From: Opitutia bacterium
Lineage (GTDB): Bacteria; Verrucomicrobiota; Verrucomicrobiia; Opitutales; Opitutaceae
Reading direction: 5' to 3'
Length of the DNA: 38,587 nt
Assembly: GCA_947458705.1 (NCBI GenBank)
Contig: CANHAH010000012.1
Coordinates: forward strand, 1-38,587
This document shows, piece by piece, positions 10,223 to 18,945 of this stretch. Position 1 is the stretch's first letter, and every line of letters starts with the position of its first letter. The notes beneath the pieces are model-generated. The model searched no databases. It was not told the origin of the DNA and worked only from the letters and a program-made list of their open reading frames with translations. A program made the translations under genes and the position numbers.

Positions 10223-11460
10223 GCCCAGCTACCCTATCACTCATCGCGTTGCTCGCGGTTATCATATTAAGTCTGACCTCACGCATTAATGTCGGCATCC
10301 TCGCGGTGGCTTTGGCCTTTCCGGTCGGTGTGTATGCGGCGGGTTTTAAAGCGGAAGCGTTGCTGGGTCTGTTTCCCTCGGCGTTATTTCTCACGCTGGC
10401 TGGGGTGACGTTATTATTTGGGATAGCGCAGCTCAACGGTACGTTGGAGGCGTTAGCGCGGCGCGGCGTGCGGGCCTGCGGCGGCACGCCCGCGTGGTTG
10501 CCGCCGTTGTTTTTCGTGCTTTCGTGCGGTCTCTCGATGATTGGACCAGGAGCGATCGCGGCGAGTGCGTTGGTGGCGCCCTTGGCGATGTCGGCAGGAA
10601 TTACCGCGGGAGTATCACCATTTTTGATGGCGCTCATGGTCGCTAATGGCGCCAACGCGGGAAATCTTTCTCCTTTCAGTCCGGTGGGTGTGATTGTGCA
10701 GGTGCAAATGCAGAAGGCCGGTCTGCCGCAAAGTGACGGGAGCGTTTTTGCGGCGAACTTTGTGGCCCATGCCGTGGTCGCATTGGGAGCTTATTTACTT
10801 TTTGGTGGTATTAAATTGCTGCGGGCGCCTAAAGTCGCGACGGCGGCGGTGGCGGTATCGCCTTTGACGGGTAGGCAGTGGTTTACCTTGGCGGTCGTGT
10901 CGGTTTGGATCGTGGGCGTCGTGGGGTTTAAAATGAATCCTGGGCTATTAGCTTTTGCCGCTTCAGCCTTCTTGATCATGGCGCAAGCCGCGGATGATCA
11001 AAAAGCCTTAGCCGCAGTGCCGTGGGCGGTGCTCTTGATGGTCTCTGGAGTAAGCCTACTGGTCGGGGTCCTAGAAAAGACGGGCGGGATGGATTTATTT
11101 TCGTCGCTGCTGGCGCGGATCGCGACCGCGGGTACTGTCAATGGGGCCATGGCTTTTGTGACTGGACTTATCTCAACCTACAGCTCGACCTCGGGTGTCG
11201 TGTACCCGGCGTTTTTACCAATGGTGCCGGGCTTGGTGGCGAAAATCGGCGGTAATTCGCTGGAGGTCGCGTTGAGCATTAACGTCGGCGCGGCCATTGT
11301 GGATGTGTCGCCGCTTTCTACAATTGGTGCGCTCTGTATCGCTGGTCTACCGCTGGGTGGAGATGCTAAAAAGCTTTTCCGGCAAATGTTGCTTTGGGGG
11401 TTTGCCATGGTCTTGGTGGGCGCCCTTTTCTGCCAGTTCTTCATCCGCTTTTTTATCTGA
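10219..11460 (+). CDS. matC: SLC13-type permease, dicarboxylate carrier MatC-like
   Basis: 413-aa hydrophobic ORF with MatC-like N-terminus (IALLAVIILSLTSRINVGILAVALAFPVGVY); ATGA overlap with the upstream MatB-like gene. Confidence 0.78.
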   Translation: MSPATLSLIALLAVIILSLTSRINVGILAVALAFPVGVYAAGFKAEALLGLFPSALFLTLAGVTLLFGIAQLNGTLEALARRGVRACGGTPAWLPPLFFVLSCGLSMIGPGAIAASALVAPLAMSAGITAGVSPFLMALMVANGANAGNLSPFSPVGVIVQVQMQKAGLPQSDGSVFAANFVAHAVVALGAYLLFGGIKLLRAPKVATAAVAVSPLTGRQWFTLAVVSVWIVGVVGFKMNPGLLAFAASAFLIMAQAADDQKALAAVPWAVLLMVSGVSLLVGVLEKTGGMDLFSSLLARIATAGTVNGAMAFVTGLISTYSSTSGVVYPAFLPMVPGLVAKIGGNSLEVALSINVGAAIVDVSPLSTIGALCIAGLPLGGDAKKLFRQMLLWGFAMVLVGALFCQFFIRFFI

Positions 11461-11525
11461 TCGATAGCAATATATTTGCCGCCCCGTTTCAGCGCGGTTC
11501 CTTCATGTTCGTACCCCTTTTTTAA

Positions 11526-12287
11526 ATGAAAACTTTCGTTGCTCGTTTTGTGGTGATCCCCGCGCTCTTCGCTTGGTCGGCGTCCAGTGTTGTCATAGCG
11601 GCGGAAAAAAAATCACCCGATGAAGATGCGGCGGCACGTTGGAAAAAATATGAGCCGGAAATTGTGGCGTTCGCGGAAGCTGATCGCGCAACGCCGCCGG
11701 TGAAGGGAAAAATCCTTTTCGTCGGCAGCAGTATTTTTCGCAAGTGGACCACTGTCGCTGAGCAGATGGCGCCCTTGCCGGTCTTGAACCGTGCGTTTGG
11801 TGGCTCGCGCACTCCGGACCAACTCGCGCGTTTCGAGCAAGTCGTCACGCCCTACGCGCCGAAAGTCATCGTGTATTATTGCGGTAGCAATGACCTCAAG
11901 GCCGGCACCGTGGTCGAAAATCCTGCGGCGATTTTTAGTCGTTTTCGCGAATTTTCCCAGCGCGTGAGTGCGGCGCAGCCAGCGACGCGGATTATCTTCG
12001 TATCTAGCACGCGTTCGCCGGATCGCGTCGAGCGCTGGGAACAGGTCGATCACTACAACGCGCTCGCAAGGGCTTATTGCGCCGCAACACCGCACCACAC
12101 CTTTGTGGATGTGAACCCCGCGCTCGTGGATCGCAATGGTCACCCGCGGCTCGATTTATACCTAGCGGATAAACTTCATTTTCACCCGCCCGCCTACGTA
12201 GACTTCACCCGCATTATCAAACCGGTACTAACGCGCGTTTGGGCCGAGGTCGAAGCTGAAACGGCGGCCAAGGCCGCGGTGCGCTAA
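11526..12287 (+). CDS. Secreted GDSL/SGNH-hydrolase family protein
   Basis: 253 aa; signal peptide; GKILFVGSSIFRKW, NRAFGGSRTPD, VIVYYCGSND, DKLHFHPPAY blocks. Confidence 0.85.
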   Translation: MKTFVARFVVIPALFAWSASSVVIAAEKKSPDEDAAARWKKYEPEIVAFAEADRATPPVKGKILFVGSSIFRKWTTVAEQMAPLPVLNRAFGGSRTPDQLARFEQVVTPYAPKVIVYYCGSNDLKAGTVVENPAAIFSRFREFSQRVSAAQPATRIIFVSSTRSPDRVERWEQVDHYNALARAYCAATPHHTFVDVNPALVDRNGHPRLDLYLADKLHFHPPAYVDFTRIIKPVLTRVWAEVEAETAAKAAVR

Positions 12288-13336
12288 GGGTCGCGTGTGG
12301 GGTACTTAGCTTTAGGGCGCAGACTGCGACCGTTGATCCACGCGCCGTCCGAAAGTACGACGGAAGGTTTCGCCGGTAGGCCGCGCTCGTTGCGATGCAA
12401 CATGCCTATGAGTAAATCCACGGCGTTGCCCCCGACGTGCGCGTAATCTTGATTGATGCCGGCGATGCCACGATCTCCGGAGCGTCGGTCGAGACTGACG
12501 ATGCCCACATCTTGGGGCACACGTTTACCCAGTCGCGTGAGCCAATGCGGGATTTCGGCCAGGTTTACGCCGAGAATCACTTCGGGTTCATAGGTGTGAA
12601 ACCATGCGGAGAACTCGGCTTCATTCCAGTGCTCGAGTAGCAGCGGCGGTACGCGGTCGGCGGTGGGTTGCGCCGATTGATCGAGTAGCGCGGCGCCGAC
12701 CCAGCGCTTACCGACTTTTTCAGCTACTCGTTCCTGCAACACCAATCCAAGTCGGCGATGGCCGAGGTTACGACATTTTTTAACGGCGAGGATCAGGCCC
12801 GAAAAATGGTTGTGCGCGACGCGGCTCAGAGGGACTTGGTTGAGTGAGTAGCCGACTGCAACCGTGCAAAATTGGCTCCAATCTAAATCGATGGAATCAT
12901 GGATCGAGTGGAGCGGCGCGACGAGGAGGCCTTGGACGCCGCGGTGCTGGAGGATTTCGGTGATGCGGCGCGGTGTGAGCTCAGGGTCTTCGAGATTAAA
13001 CTCTTCGAGCTGGTAGCCCTGCGCGAGTGCACGGGTGCGGGCGCCGGCGATGAGTTGGCCATAATTTTGACCAAACCAGGCGGTGCGATCGGCGGCGTGT
13101 TTTTTTAGAAAGCCGATCGTCGCTTTGTACGTGTGGCCACTGCGGGATCGGCGGGCTGTCATGAGAGCGGCGATGAGAGGATTGGACCGGTAACCGAGTT
13201 CTTGGGCGGCGCGCCGGATTATGGCACGTTGGGTCTCGGTGATGCGCGGGTCGTTACGTAATGCCCGCGACACGGTCGACGCGTGCACGCCCGCCCGCTG
13301 GGCGATGTCGCGCATCGTGCTGGGCGGTTGAGGCAT
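12284..13336 (-). CDS. LacI family transcriptional regulator
   Basis: HTH MRDIAQRAGVHASTVSRALRNDPRITETQRAIIRRAAQELGYRSNPLIAALM; start chosen at MPQPPSTMRD (13336) rather than the longer ORF-track start, which overlaps the DUF1653 gene. Confidence 0.92.
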   Translation of the reverse strand: MPQPPSTMRDIAQRAGVHASTVSRALRNDPRITETQRAIIRRAAQELGYRSNPLIAALMTARRSRSGHTYKATIGFLKKHAADRTAWFGQNYGQLIAGARTRALAQGYQLEEFNLEDPELTPRRITEILQHRGVQGLLVAPLHSIHDSIDLDWSQFCTVAVGYSLNQVPLSRVAHNHFSGLILAVKKCRNLGHRRLGLVLQERVAEKVGKRWVGAALLDQSAQPTADRVPPLLLEHWNEAEFSAWFHTYEPEVILGVNLAEIPHWLTRLGKRVPQDVGIVSLDRRSGDRGIAGINQDYAHVGGNAVDLLIGMLHRNERGLPAKPSVVLSDGAWINGRSLRPKAKYPTRDP

Positions 13337-13371
13337 GATGAAAAAATGACTCGAATTCGGCGGATCTAAAT

Positions 13372-13620
13372 CTAGGCGGGGCCGACGTAGGTGAAGCGCG
13401 GCGTGACCGTTCCATCTGCTAGCGTGACGGTGGAGACGAACATCGACTGCGGCCGCACCCAAAGCCCGCCGTCGCCGTAGAGCATTTTATAAACAACCAG
13501 AACTTCCTGTGTCTCCGAATGGCGGGCGAGCCCGTGGACTTGGTAAGCGTTGCCTTTGTAATGACGGTAACGTCCCGCGCGTGGTTCGGCGGGTAGCGGG
13601 GCAAGAGGCGCTTCGTCCAT
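13372..13620 (-). CDS. DUF1653 domain-containing protein
   Basis: 82 aa; GRYRHYKGNAYQVHGLARHSETQEVLVVYKMLYGDGGLWVRPQSMF. Confidence 0.88.
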   Translation of the reverse strand: MDEAPLAPLPAEPRAGRYRHYKGNAYQVHGLARHSETQEVLVVYKMLYGDGGLWVRPQSMFVSTVTLADGTVTPRFTYVGPA

Positions 13621-13634
13621 GGTAATTTTTAAAC

Positions 13635-15656
13635 TTACTTAGCAGTGACGCGCAAAATGCCCTTCATTAGCGTCGAGTGACCGGGAAAGCTACAGATGTA
13701 ATCATAGTCGCCCGGCGTGGTCGGGGCGATGAAGTAGATCGTGTCGCTGGTCTCCGGTTGCGTGAGGGCGGTGTGGAAGAGCACGTCAGGGCTGTCCGGC
13801 ACATAGTTTTTCGCGGTGCCTTCGACGCCGAGCGCGAGTGCAGCGTTGCCGACGTCCTGGCCTTTACCGGGGGCGCAGAGTACAAAATTGTGCAGCATGT
13901 CATCGGTGTTGCGAAAGATGAGACGAATGCGAGTGCCAGCTTTGGTGGTGAGTAGCGTTTGGTCAAATTTCAGGCCAGGCTGCGTGCCGATGAGAAATGC
14001 CTGATCGCCCTCGTTGTTGGGCCAATCGGTGGGTTGCTTGATGGGGTGTTTCGCAGAGTGCGCGCTGGCAGTGGTAGAAATGGTGGCGACGCACAGTTCG
14101 GCTGCGTTGGGTGCAAGGGGGATGATGCGGTCGCCAGCGGGCAGTCGATTGAGGGTGTAATATGCGACGGGGTGGAGAACCGCGGATCCACTTTTCGCTG
14201 CGCGTACTCCGCTAGCTTTGACTTCATGGATAAAGCCTTCGCGCAGGCATTGTGCGGCGAGTCGCACACTTAGGCCATCGGGCGCGACGACAATTTTTTG
14301 AATCGGGCAGACCATGCGGTTGACCGGCGCAGCGCCGTAGGCGGTGTGGTAATTGTAGGTGAAACCTGCTAGGGAATAGCTGGCGATATTTTCGGCGGTG
14401 GCGCGGTCTACGGGCTGTGTAAACGTGAGAAGAAAACCGTCTGGCTGCGCTTTAATCTCTTTGATTTCAAACGGGGTCTGACCAGTCCAAGTGACGCGTT
14501 CGATGCCGTATTGTCTCGGTCCGACGGAACCCCAGCCTCGCGCGCTCTCACCGACGAACATTGTGGCGTTTTCGCCAATCGCCATGCGGAGAATGCCGCT
14601 ATCGAAGCCCTCGCGAAACGAGTACGCGGCGCCTTGCCAGACGCCCGCGACTTTCTCGAGCGAGACACGGATGAGTTTGCTCTGTCCTTGGTCTCCGACG
14701 TAAAATTGTCCCGCGAACGGACCGAATTTCCCGCCGGTAAGATCTTCGATCATACCGGAGTTGGAAATACCGAGAATCGTGTGGGGCAGCCAGACCGCGG
14801 GCGGCTTGAGGCCGGGCACATTTTGCGCGACGACGTGCATGGGTTGCTCGAAGTCGGAGATGTTTTCTGGTCGAACTTTTACGGTGGATCCAGGGAGTTT
14901 GCTCCACGCGAGGCCGGCGGGATGGCCGAGGAAATCGCCGGATTCTATGTGCGTGATTTTGCCCGAGCCGACCCATTCGCCCTGATTGTCGGTAGAAAAC
15001 CAGGCGCCTTGGGAGCTCACTGTAAAACCGGCGGGGGAGCGCAGGCCGCTCGCGATCGGCGTGAGTTGACCGTCGGGTGTGATCTCGACCATCCAGCCCC
15101 GCCAAGGCACGGGAGCTTGCGTGGAGCCGCCAAAGGCGACGTTGAGTGTGACGCGGAGGTTGCCGTTTGGAGCGAGGACGGGGCCGAAGGCGTACTCGTG
15201 GTAGCTGCCGGAGATGGGCAACTTGGCCACGGTTTCAAAAACATCGGCGCGGCCGTCACCGTCGGTGTCGGCGAGACGCGTGAGTTCTTGGCGTTGCGCA
15301 ACGTAGTAACCGCCTCCTTGAGCTTCGATGATGCCGAGGGGTTCGTGGAGGCCTTGTGCGAATAGCGTGTAGCGGGGATTCGGCTCAGCGTCGTAGGCGC
15401 CGTCGATCCACCAAACTTCACCCCGGCGTGTGGTCACGAGGAGACGTTGGCCTGCGACGGGTAAAATGCCGCTGACTTCGAGCACGATGCCCTCAGGCAC
15501 GCGCAACGGTGTGCGTTGCCAGATACGATTTTCGGCGGCGACAAGCGCGTCGGAGGGTTTCGCGAAACGCTCGAGGGCGGAGGGGTTGTTGGTCTGCGCG
15601 CGGGATGCGAGAGTAAAGGCGTAGATGGCGGCGAGGAAACGAGATAGGCGCTTCAT
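13635..15656 (-). CDS. Secreted beta-propeller (sorbosone/glucose-dehydrogenase-like) protein with C-terminal azurin/plastocyanin-like cupredoxin domain
   Basis: 673 aa; signal peptide; DTDGDGRAD and SYHEYAFGPVLAPNGNLRVTLN propeller-like blocks; C-terminal MLHNFVLCAPGKGQDV ... YDYICSFPGHSTLMKGILRV with plausible type-1 Cu ligands His, Cys, His, Met. Confidence 0.82.
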   Translation of the reverse strand: MKRLSRFLAAIYAFTLASRAQTNNPSALERFAKPSDALVAAENRIWQRTPLRVPEGIVLEVSGILPVAGQRLLVTTRRGEVWWIDGAYDAEPNPRYTLFAQGLHEPLGIIEAQGGGYYVAQRQELTRLADTDGDGRADVFETVAKLPISGSYHEYAFGPVLAPNGNLRVTLNVAFGGSTQAPVPWRGWMVEITPDGQLTPIASGLRSPAGFTVSSQGAWFSTDNQGEWVGSGKITHIESGDFLGHPAGLAWSKLPGSTVKVRPENISDFEQPMHVVAQNVPGLKPPAVWLPHTILGISNSGMIEDLTGGKFGPFAGQFYVGDQGQSKLIRVSLEKVAGVWQGAAYSFREGFDSGILRMAIGENATMFVGESARGWGSVGPRQYGIERVTWTGQTPFEIKEIKAQPDGFLLTFTQPVDRATAENIASYSLAGFTYNYHTAYGAAPVNRMVCPIQKIVVAPDGLSVRLAAQCLREGFIHEVKASGVRAAKSGSAVLHPVAYYTLNRLPAGDRIIPLAPNAAELCVATISTTASAHSAKHPIKQPTDWPNNEGDQAFLIGTQPGLKFDQTLLTTKAGTRIRLIFRNTDDMLHNFVLCAPGKGQDVGNAALALGVEGTAKNYVPDSPDVLFHTALTQPETSDTIYFIAPTTPGDYDYICSFPGHSTLMKGILRVTAK

Positions 15657-15665
15657 GGGAGGGGG

Positions 15666-17498
15666 TTACCAGACAAGCGTGTAAGTGAGGGTACGATCGA
15701 CTTTGCCGCCTGAGAGCGGGACAACAAGTTGTTGGCGGCCGTTGCGGGTGCGCACGGTGGGGTTGAGCGGACCACCTTTGGGTAGATCGATGTAGTAAGC
15801 GCGATCACCGATGATCCAGCCGTCGCCGTTGGGTTGAGCGGTGATGAACTCGGCTTCGGCGAGCAGTACATAGGTCTCCCAAGACGTGTTGCGGCCGTTG
15901 AAGACGAGGGTGCGCGTAAGGCTGCGAGCGTCGGTGCCGGGGATTAAGGTGTCGCGGACTTCGAGTTGGGCGAGTTTACCGAGGAACGTGGGGGTTCCGT
16001 CGGGTGCGAGTGTGTACCCTTGGGAAGACCAGAGAGGTTCAGGGCCGTCGGGCCAATCCCGGGCGAAACTCTCGAGGAGGGCGACGGTGGGTTTACTATT
16101 AAGGGTGAGGGCGGGGCCGGCGGGTTGGGCGAGTTGGGCTTCGCCGCGGCTTTCCCACATTTCGGCCACGTCGACGAAGCCGCCGCGCCAGACACGCAGC
16201 AGAGAACCGGTTTCAAAATCGTAGGCGAAGTGTGCGCCTGTGGGTGAGCCGACGCTTATTGCGTAGAGGCGTTTTTTAGGTTCGAAAGGGACGAAGCCTC
16301 GCTGGAGCCTGGAGCGGTCGCCAGGGGCGAGCGGTATAGAAGGCTCGATCTTTGGTTTGGCGGTAGGGTCTGCATACGTGAACGACTGCGCCGGTAGACC
16401 TATGCCGCGGACGCCGATGGCGAGGGCGGCGCGGGCGGCGCGAACGTGTTGGTAATCGAGCCGGAATGGATGGTCGCCGGCCGTGAGTTTGAGGGTACGT
16501 CCGTCGGCGCCGAGCTCGATGGGTGAAATAGCGAGTTGTTCGTCAATGAGGAGTCGGGCGGGGTTGCGCGTCTCGGCGTTAAAAGTGTACGTGTCGGTGC
16601 GGCCGACGTGAAGAGTGCCTTTGATCACGAGGGCGCCTTTGCCGGATTTTTGTATCGGGGCGACGGACAAGTTAGGCAGTGGGCCGGAGTCGGTCGGGGT
16701 GGCGACGTAATCGGCGATACCTTTTTGCGGGCCAACGTAAAGTTCATAGGTCAGGCCGCTCGTCCTGAGGGCGGGACTGTCGAGCAGCTGCGCGGAGAGG
16801 GCGCGGATGGCGAGCGTGCCGTGGTCGCCTTGAATCATGAGTGGTCCGCGTGGAGCTTCAGGATCTTTTTCAAACAAGGCGCTACGGGTGGGGCCGCTGA
16901 CCTCTACGTTCTCGTGGATGAGATATCCGTTGAGAAATACGCGTAGAAATTTGGCGTTTGAGGTTTTTTTGCCGGCATCGTCGAAACGCGGGGCGCGGAA
17001 TTCGATGCGGAGTCGTTGCCAGAGGCCGGGGGCTCGAGCCGCGTGAGCTCGGGGAGCCGTGCCACCATAGCTTTCGTTGCCTTTGCCCCGAGCGGCGTCC
17101 CAACGATCGTAGATGCCGCCGCAATCAGAAGGTTTGGGCGCGGCGGTCTGGCCCCAGCTGTCCAAGAGTTGCACTTCGTAGCGGCCCATAAGGTACACGC
17201 CGGAGTTGGAGCCGGTGCTTAGGAGGAAATCGAGTTCGAGTTCTACGTCGGCGTGATCCCAGGCGGTGACTAGATTAGCTCGGTCCTGCTTAGTGGGATT
17301 GTTAATAAGTACGCCCGAGCCGGGTAGGCCGGTTAAGATCTTATCGTGGCGCGGATCTCCCCCGAGTGCGCTGACGGATTGCCAATTGGCGCCAAGGGTT
17401 TTGAGGGCGCCGGGAGCGGTGAGTGTTAGAAGCGACTGGGCGTGCGTGACGTGAACGAGCAGCGCACACGCGAGCAGACGGAGGGGTAATAACTTCAT
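15666..17498 (-). CDS. Secreted DUF1080 (3-keto-disaccharide hydrolase-like) protein with PA14-like middle and DUF6797-like C-terminus
   Basis: 610 aa; signal peptide; DVELELDFLLSTGSNSGVYLMGRYEVQLLDSWG (DUF1080); GTLHVGRTDTYTFNAETRNPARLLIDEQL (PA14-like); C-terminal FDVAEMWESRG-type region. Confidence 0.78.
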   Translation of the reverse strand: MKLLPLRLLACALLVHVTHAQSLLTLTAPGALKTLGANWQSVSALGGDPRHDKILTGLPGSGVLINNPTKQDRANLVTAWDHADVELELDFLLSTGSNSGVYLMGRYEVQLLDSWGQTAAPKPSDCGGIYDRWDAARGKGNESYGGTAPRAHAARAPGLWQRLRIEFRAPRFDDAGKKTSNAKFLRVFLNGYLIHENVEVSGPTRSALFEKDPEAPRGPLMIQGDHGTLAIRALSAQLLDSPALRTSGLTYELYVGPQKGIADYVATPTDSGPLPNLSVAPIQKSGKGALVIKGTLHVGRTDTYTFNAETRNPARLLIDEQLAISPIELGADGRTLKLTAGDHPFRLDYQHVRAARAALAIGVRGIGLPAQSFTYADPTAKPKIEPSIPLAPGDRSRLQRGFVPFEPKKRLYAISVGSPTGAHFAYDFETGSLLRVWRGGFVDVAEMWESRGEAQLAQPAGPALTLNSKPTVALLESFARDWPDGPEPLWSSQGYTLAPDGTPTFLGKLAQLEVRDTLIPGTDARSLTRTLVFNGRNTSWETYVLLAEAEFITAQPNGDGWIIGDRAYYIDLPKGGPLNPTVRTRNGRQQLVVPLSGGKVDRTLTYTLVW

Positions 17499-17583
17499 GG
17501 GGAGAGAAGAGGCCGAAAGTCAGGCCAAAATTCCCTACACGGCAACCCCTGATACGGATTGGCCCAGATTTTTTCGGAAGGGA

Positions 17584-17627
17584 ACGCGTGTCGAACCTTG
17601 AGTGACGACACGCGTCGCAACACTCAA
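17584..17627. other. Nested inverted repeats (10-bp and 7-bp) with H-type pseudoknot geometry at the 3' end of clpP
   Basis: acgcgtgtcg (17584-17593) / cgacacgcgt (17606-17615), loop 12 nt; loop segment ttgagtg (17598-17604) is complementary to cactcaa (17621-17627), which overlaps the clpP stop codon. Confidence 0.7.
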
Positions 17628-18280
17628 AGTTTATCAACGATGCGATCAGCGAGGCCGTAGGCGATGGCTTCTTTGGCGTTGAGATAGAAATCGCGGTCGG
17701 TGTCGCGGTTAATAACCTCAATAGGTTGGCCGGAGGCTTGGGCGAGAATTTCGTTCAACTCGGCGCGGATTTTTTCCATTTCCTTGGCCTGGATGTTGAT
17801 ATCGGTCGCGGGGCCGACCATGCGGCCGGAGATAAGCGGTTGGTGAATCAATACGCGGGCGTGCGGGTAGAGGAGCCTACGGCCCTTGGGGACGCCGGAG
17901 AGTAGGATCGAGCCCATCGAGGCAGCCATGCCTGTGACAACCACGGTGATCGGGGAGGTGATCAACTTCATCGTATCATAAACGGCCATGCCAGCGGTGA
18001 TGGAGCCGCCGGGGGTGTTGATGTAGAAGGTGATCGGTTTTCCAGGGGCAACGGCTTCTAGGTAAAGGAGACGCTCAGTGATATCCTTGGCGGAGGCATC
18101 GGTTACAGCGCCCCAGAGAAAAATTTTACGTTGCTCGAGAAATTTTTTCTGGATGAGAAGCGCGACGGGCGCGCCGTTTTTCTTACCGGCGGCTTCTTCC
18201 TTTTCGTCGTCGTCCTCGTCCTCGTCATCGAGGCGAGGGATCGGTTCGGAGAGGTTGGGCTGGAGGCTAGAGAAATGCAT
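17624..18280 (-). CDS. clpP: ATP-dependent Clp protease proteolytic subunit (ClpP) paralog
   Basis: ITFYINTPGGSITAGMAVYDTMK, GMAASMGSILLSG (catalytic Ser), LIHQPL (His), RDTDRDFYLNAKEAIAYGLAD (Asp); start chosen at MHFSSLQPN (18280). Confidence 0.93.
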   Translation of the reverse strand: MHFSSLQPNLSEPIPRLDDEDEDDDEKEEAAGKKNGAPVALLIQKKFLEQRKIFLWGAVTDASAKDITERLLYLEAVAPGKPITFYINTPGGSITAGMAVYDTMKLITSPITVVVTGMAASMGSILLSGVPKGRRLLYPHARVLIHQPLISGRMVGPATDINIQAKEMEKIRAELNEILAQASGQPIEVINRDTDRDFYLNAKEAIAYGLADRIVDKL

Positions 18281-18354
18281 ATGGTTAAAAGAGTGGTAGG
18301 GAGGTTGGTTTTGGCAAGAGTTGGGACAGGCTTTTGCGGAGAGGGTGGAGGCGC

Positions 18355-18825
18355 TCAATAACGGACTTTATCGGTCTTGGCGGCCCACTCCTTGAATGCA
18401 ATTTGGGCTTCGTCGCGCAGAAACAGCTTCATCTTCACAGTGCGGTGCTCGGGTGGAAGTGGAATTTGTTGGTAAATAAAATCGTCGTCGAACCCGATCG
18501 CGGCTGCGTCGGCGCGGGTGTTGCCGTAAAATATCTGGGGAATCCTTGCCCAGTAAATCGCCGCTAGGCACATCGGGCAGGGCTCGCAACTGGTATAAAG
18601 TTCGCAGTCGGTGAGCTGAAACGTCCCGAGCGCCGTGCACGCATCCCGGATTGCGACGACCTCGGCGTGGGCGGTGGGATCGTTGGTAGAGGTCACGCGG
18701 TTGCTGCCACGCCCCACGACCTCGTTGCGCCGTACGACGACGCAGCCAAACGGGCCGCCCCGCCCCGAACGCATGCCGTTTTCGGCTAATTGCACGGCTT
18801 CTCGCATGAAGGCTGCTTGGCTCAT
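18355..18825 (-). CDS. guaD: Guanine deaminase (CDA-fold nucleoside deaminase, GuaD type)
   Basis: 156 aa; TAHAEVVAIRDAC, LYTSCEPCPMCLAAIYWARI, ADAAAIGFDDDFIYQQI; adjacent to purine catabolism genes. Confidence 0.87.
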   Translation of the reverse strand: MSQAAFMREAVQLAENGMRSGRGGPFGCVVVRRNEVVGRGSNRVTSTNDPTAHAEVVAIRDACTALGTFQLTDCELYTSCEPCPMCLAAIYWARIPQIFYGNTRADAAAIGFDDDFIYQQIPLPPEHRTVKMKLFLRDEAQIAFKEWAAKTDKVRY

Positions 18826-18945
18826 GAGTGTTTCTCGGACATTGTTTTCAAAGCACAGATCGAAATCATTAAAGATCTAGCGTTAGTAAGTGAATGACAC
18901 GAGACAACGCGTAACTCACTCTCCTTGCACCCTTCTTCACATTCC

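Noticed and set aside
14511-15365. 284-aa plus-strand ORF antisense to the propeller-cupredoxin gene
   Set aside because: Lies entirely within a well-supported gene on the opposite strand; Gly/Ala/Arg-rich composition typical of shadow ORFs in high-GC DNA.
17624-17626. clpP TGA as a selenocysteine codon with the downstream hairpin as SECIS
   Set aside because: ClpP is complete at this TGA, and the loop does not show a recognised bacterial SECIS feature.
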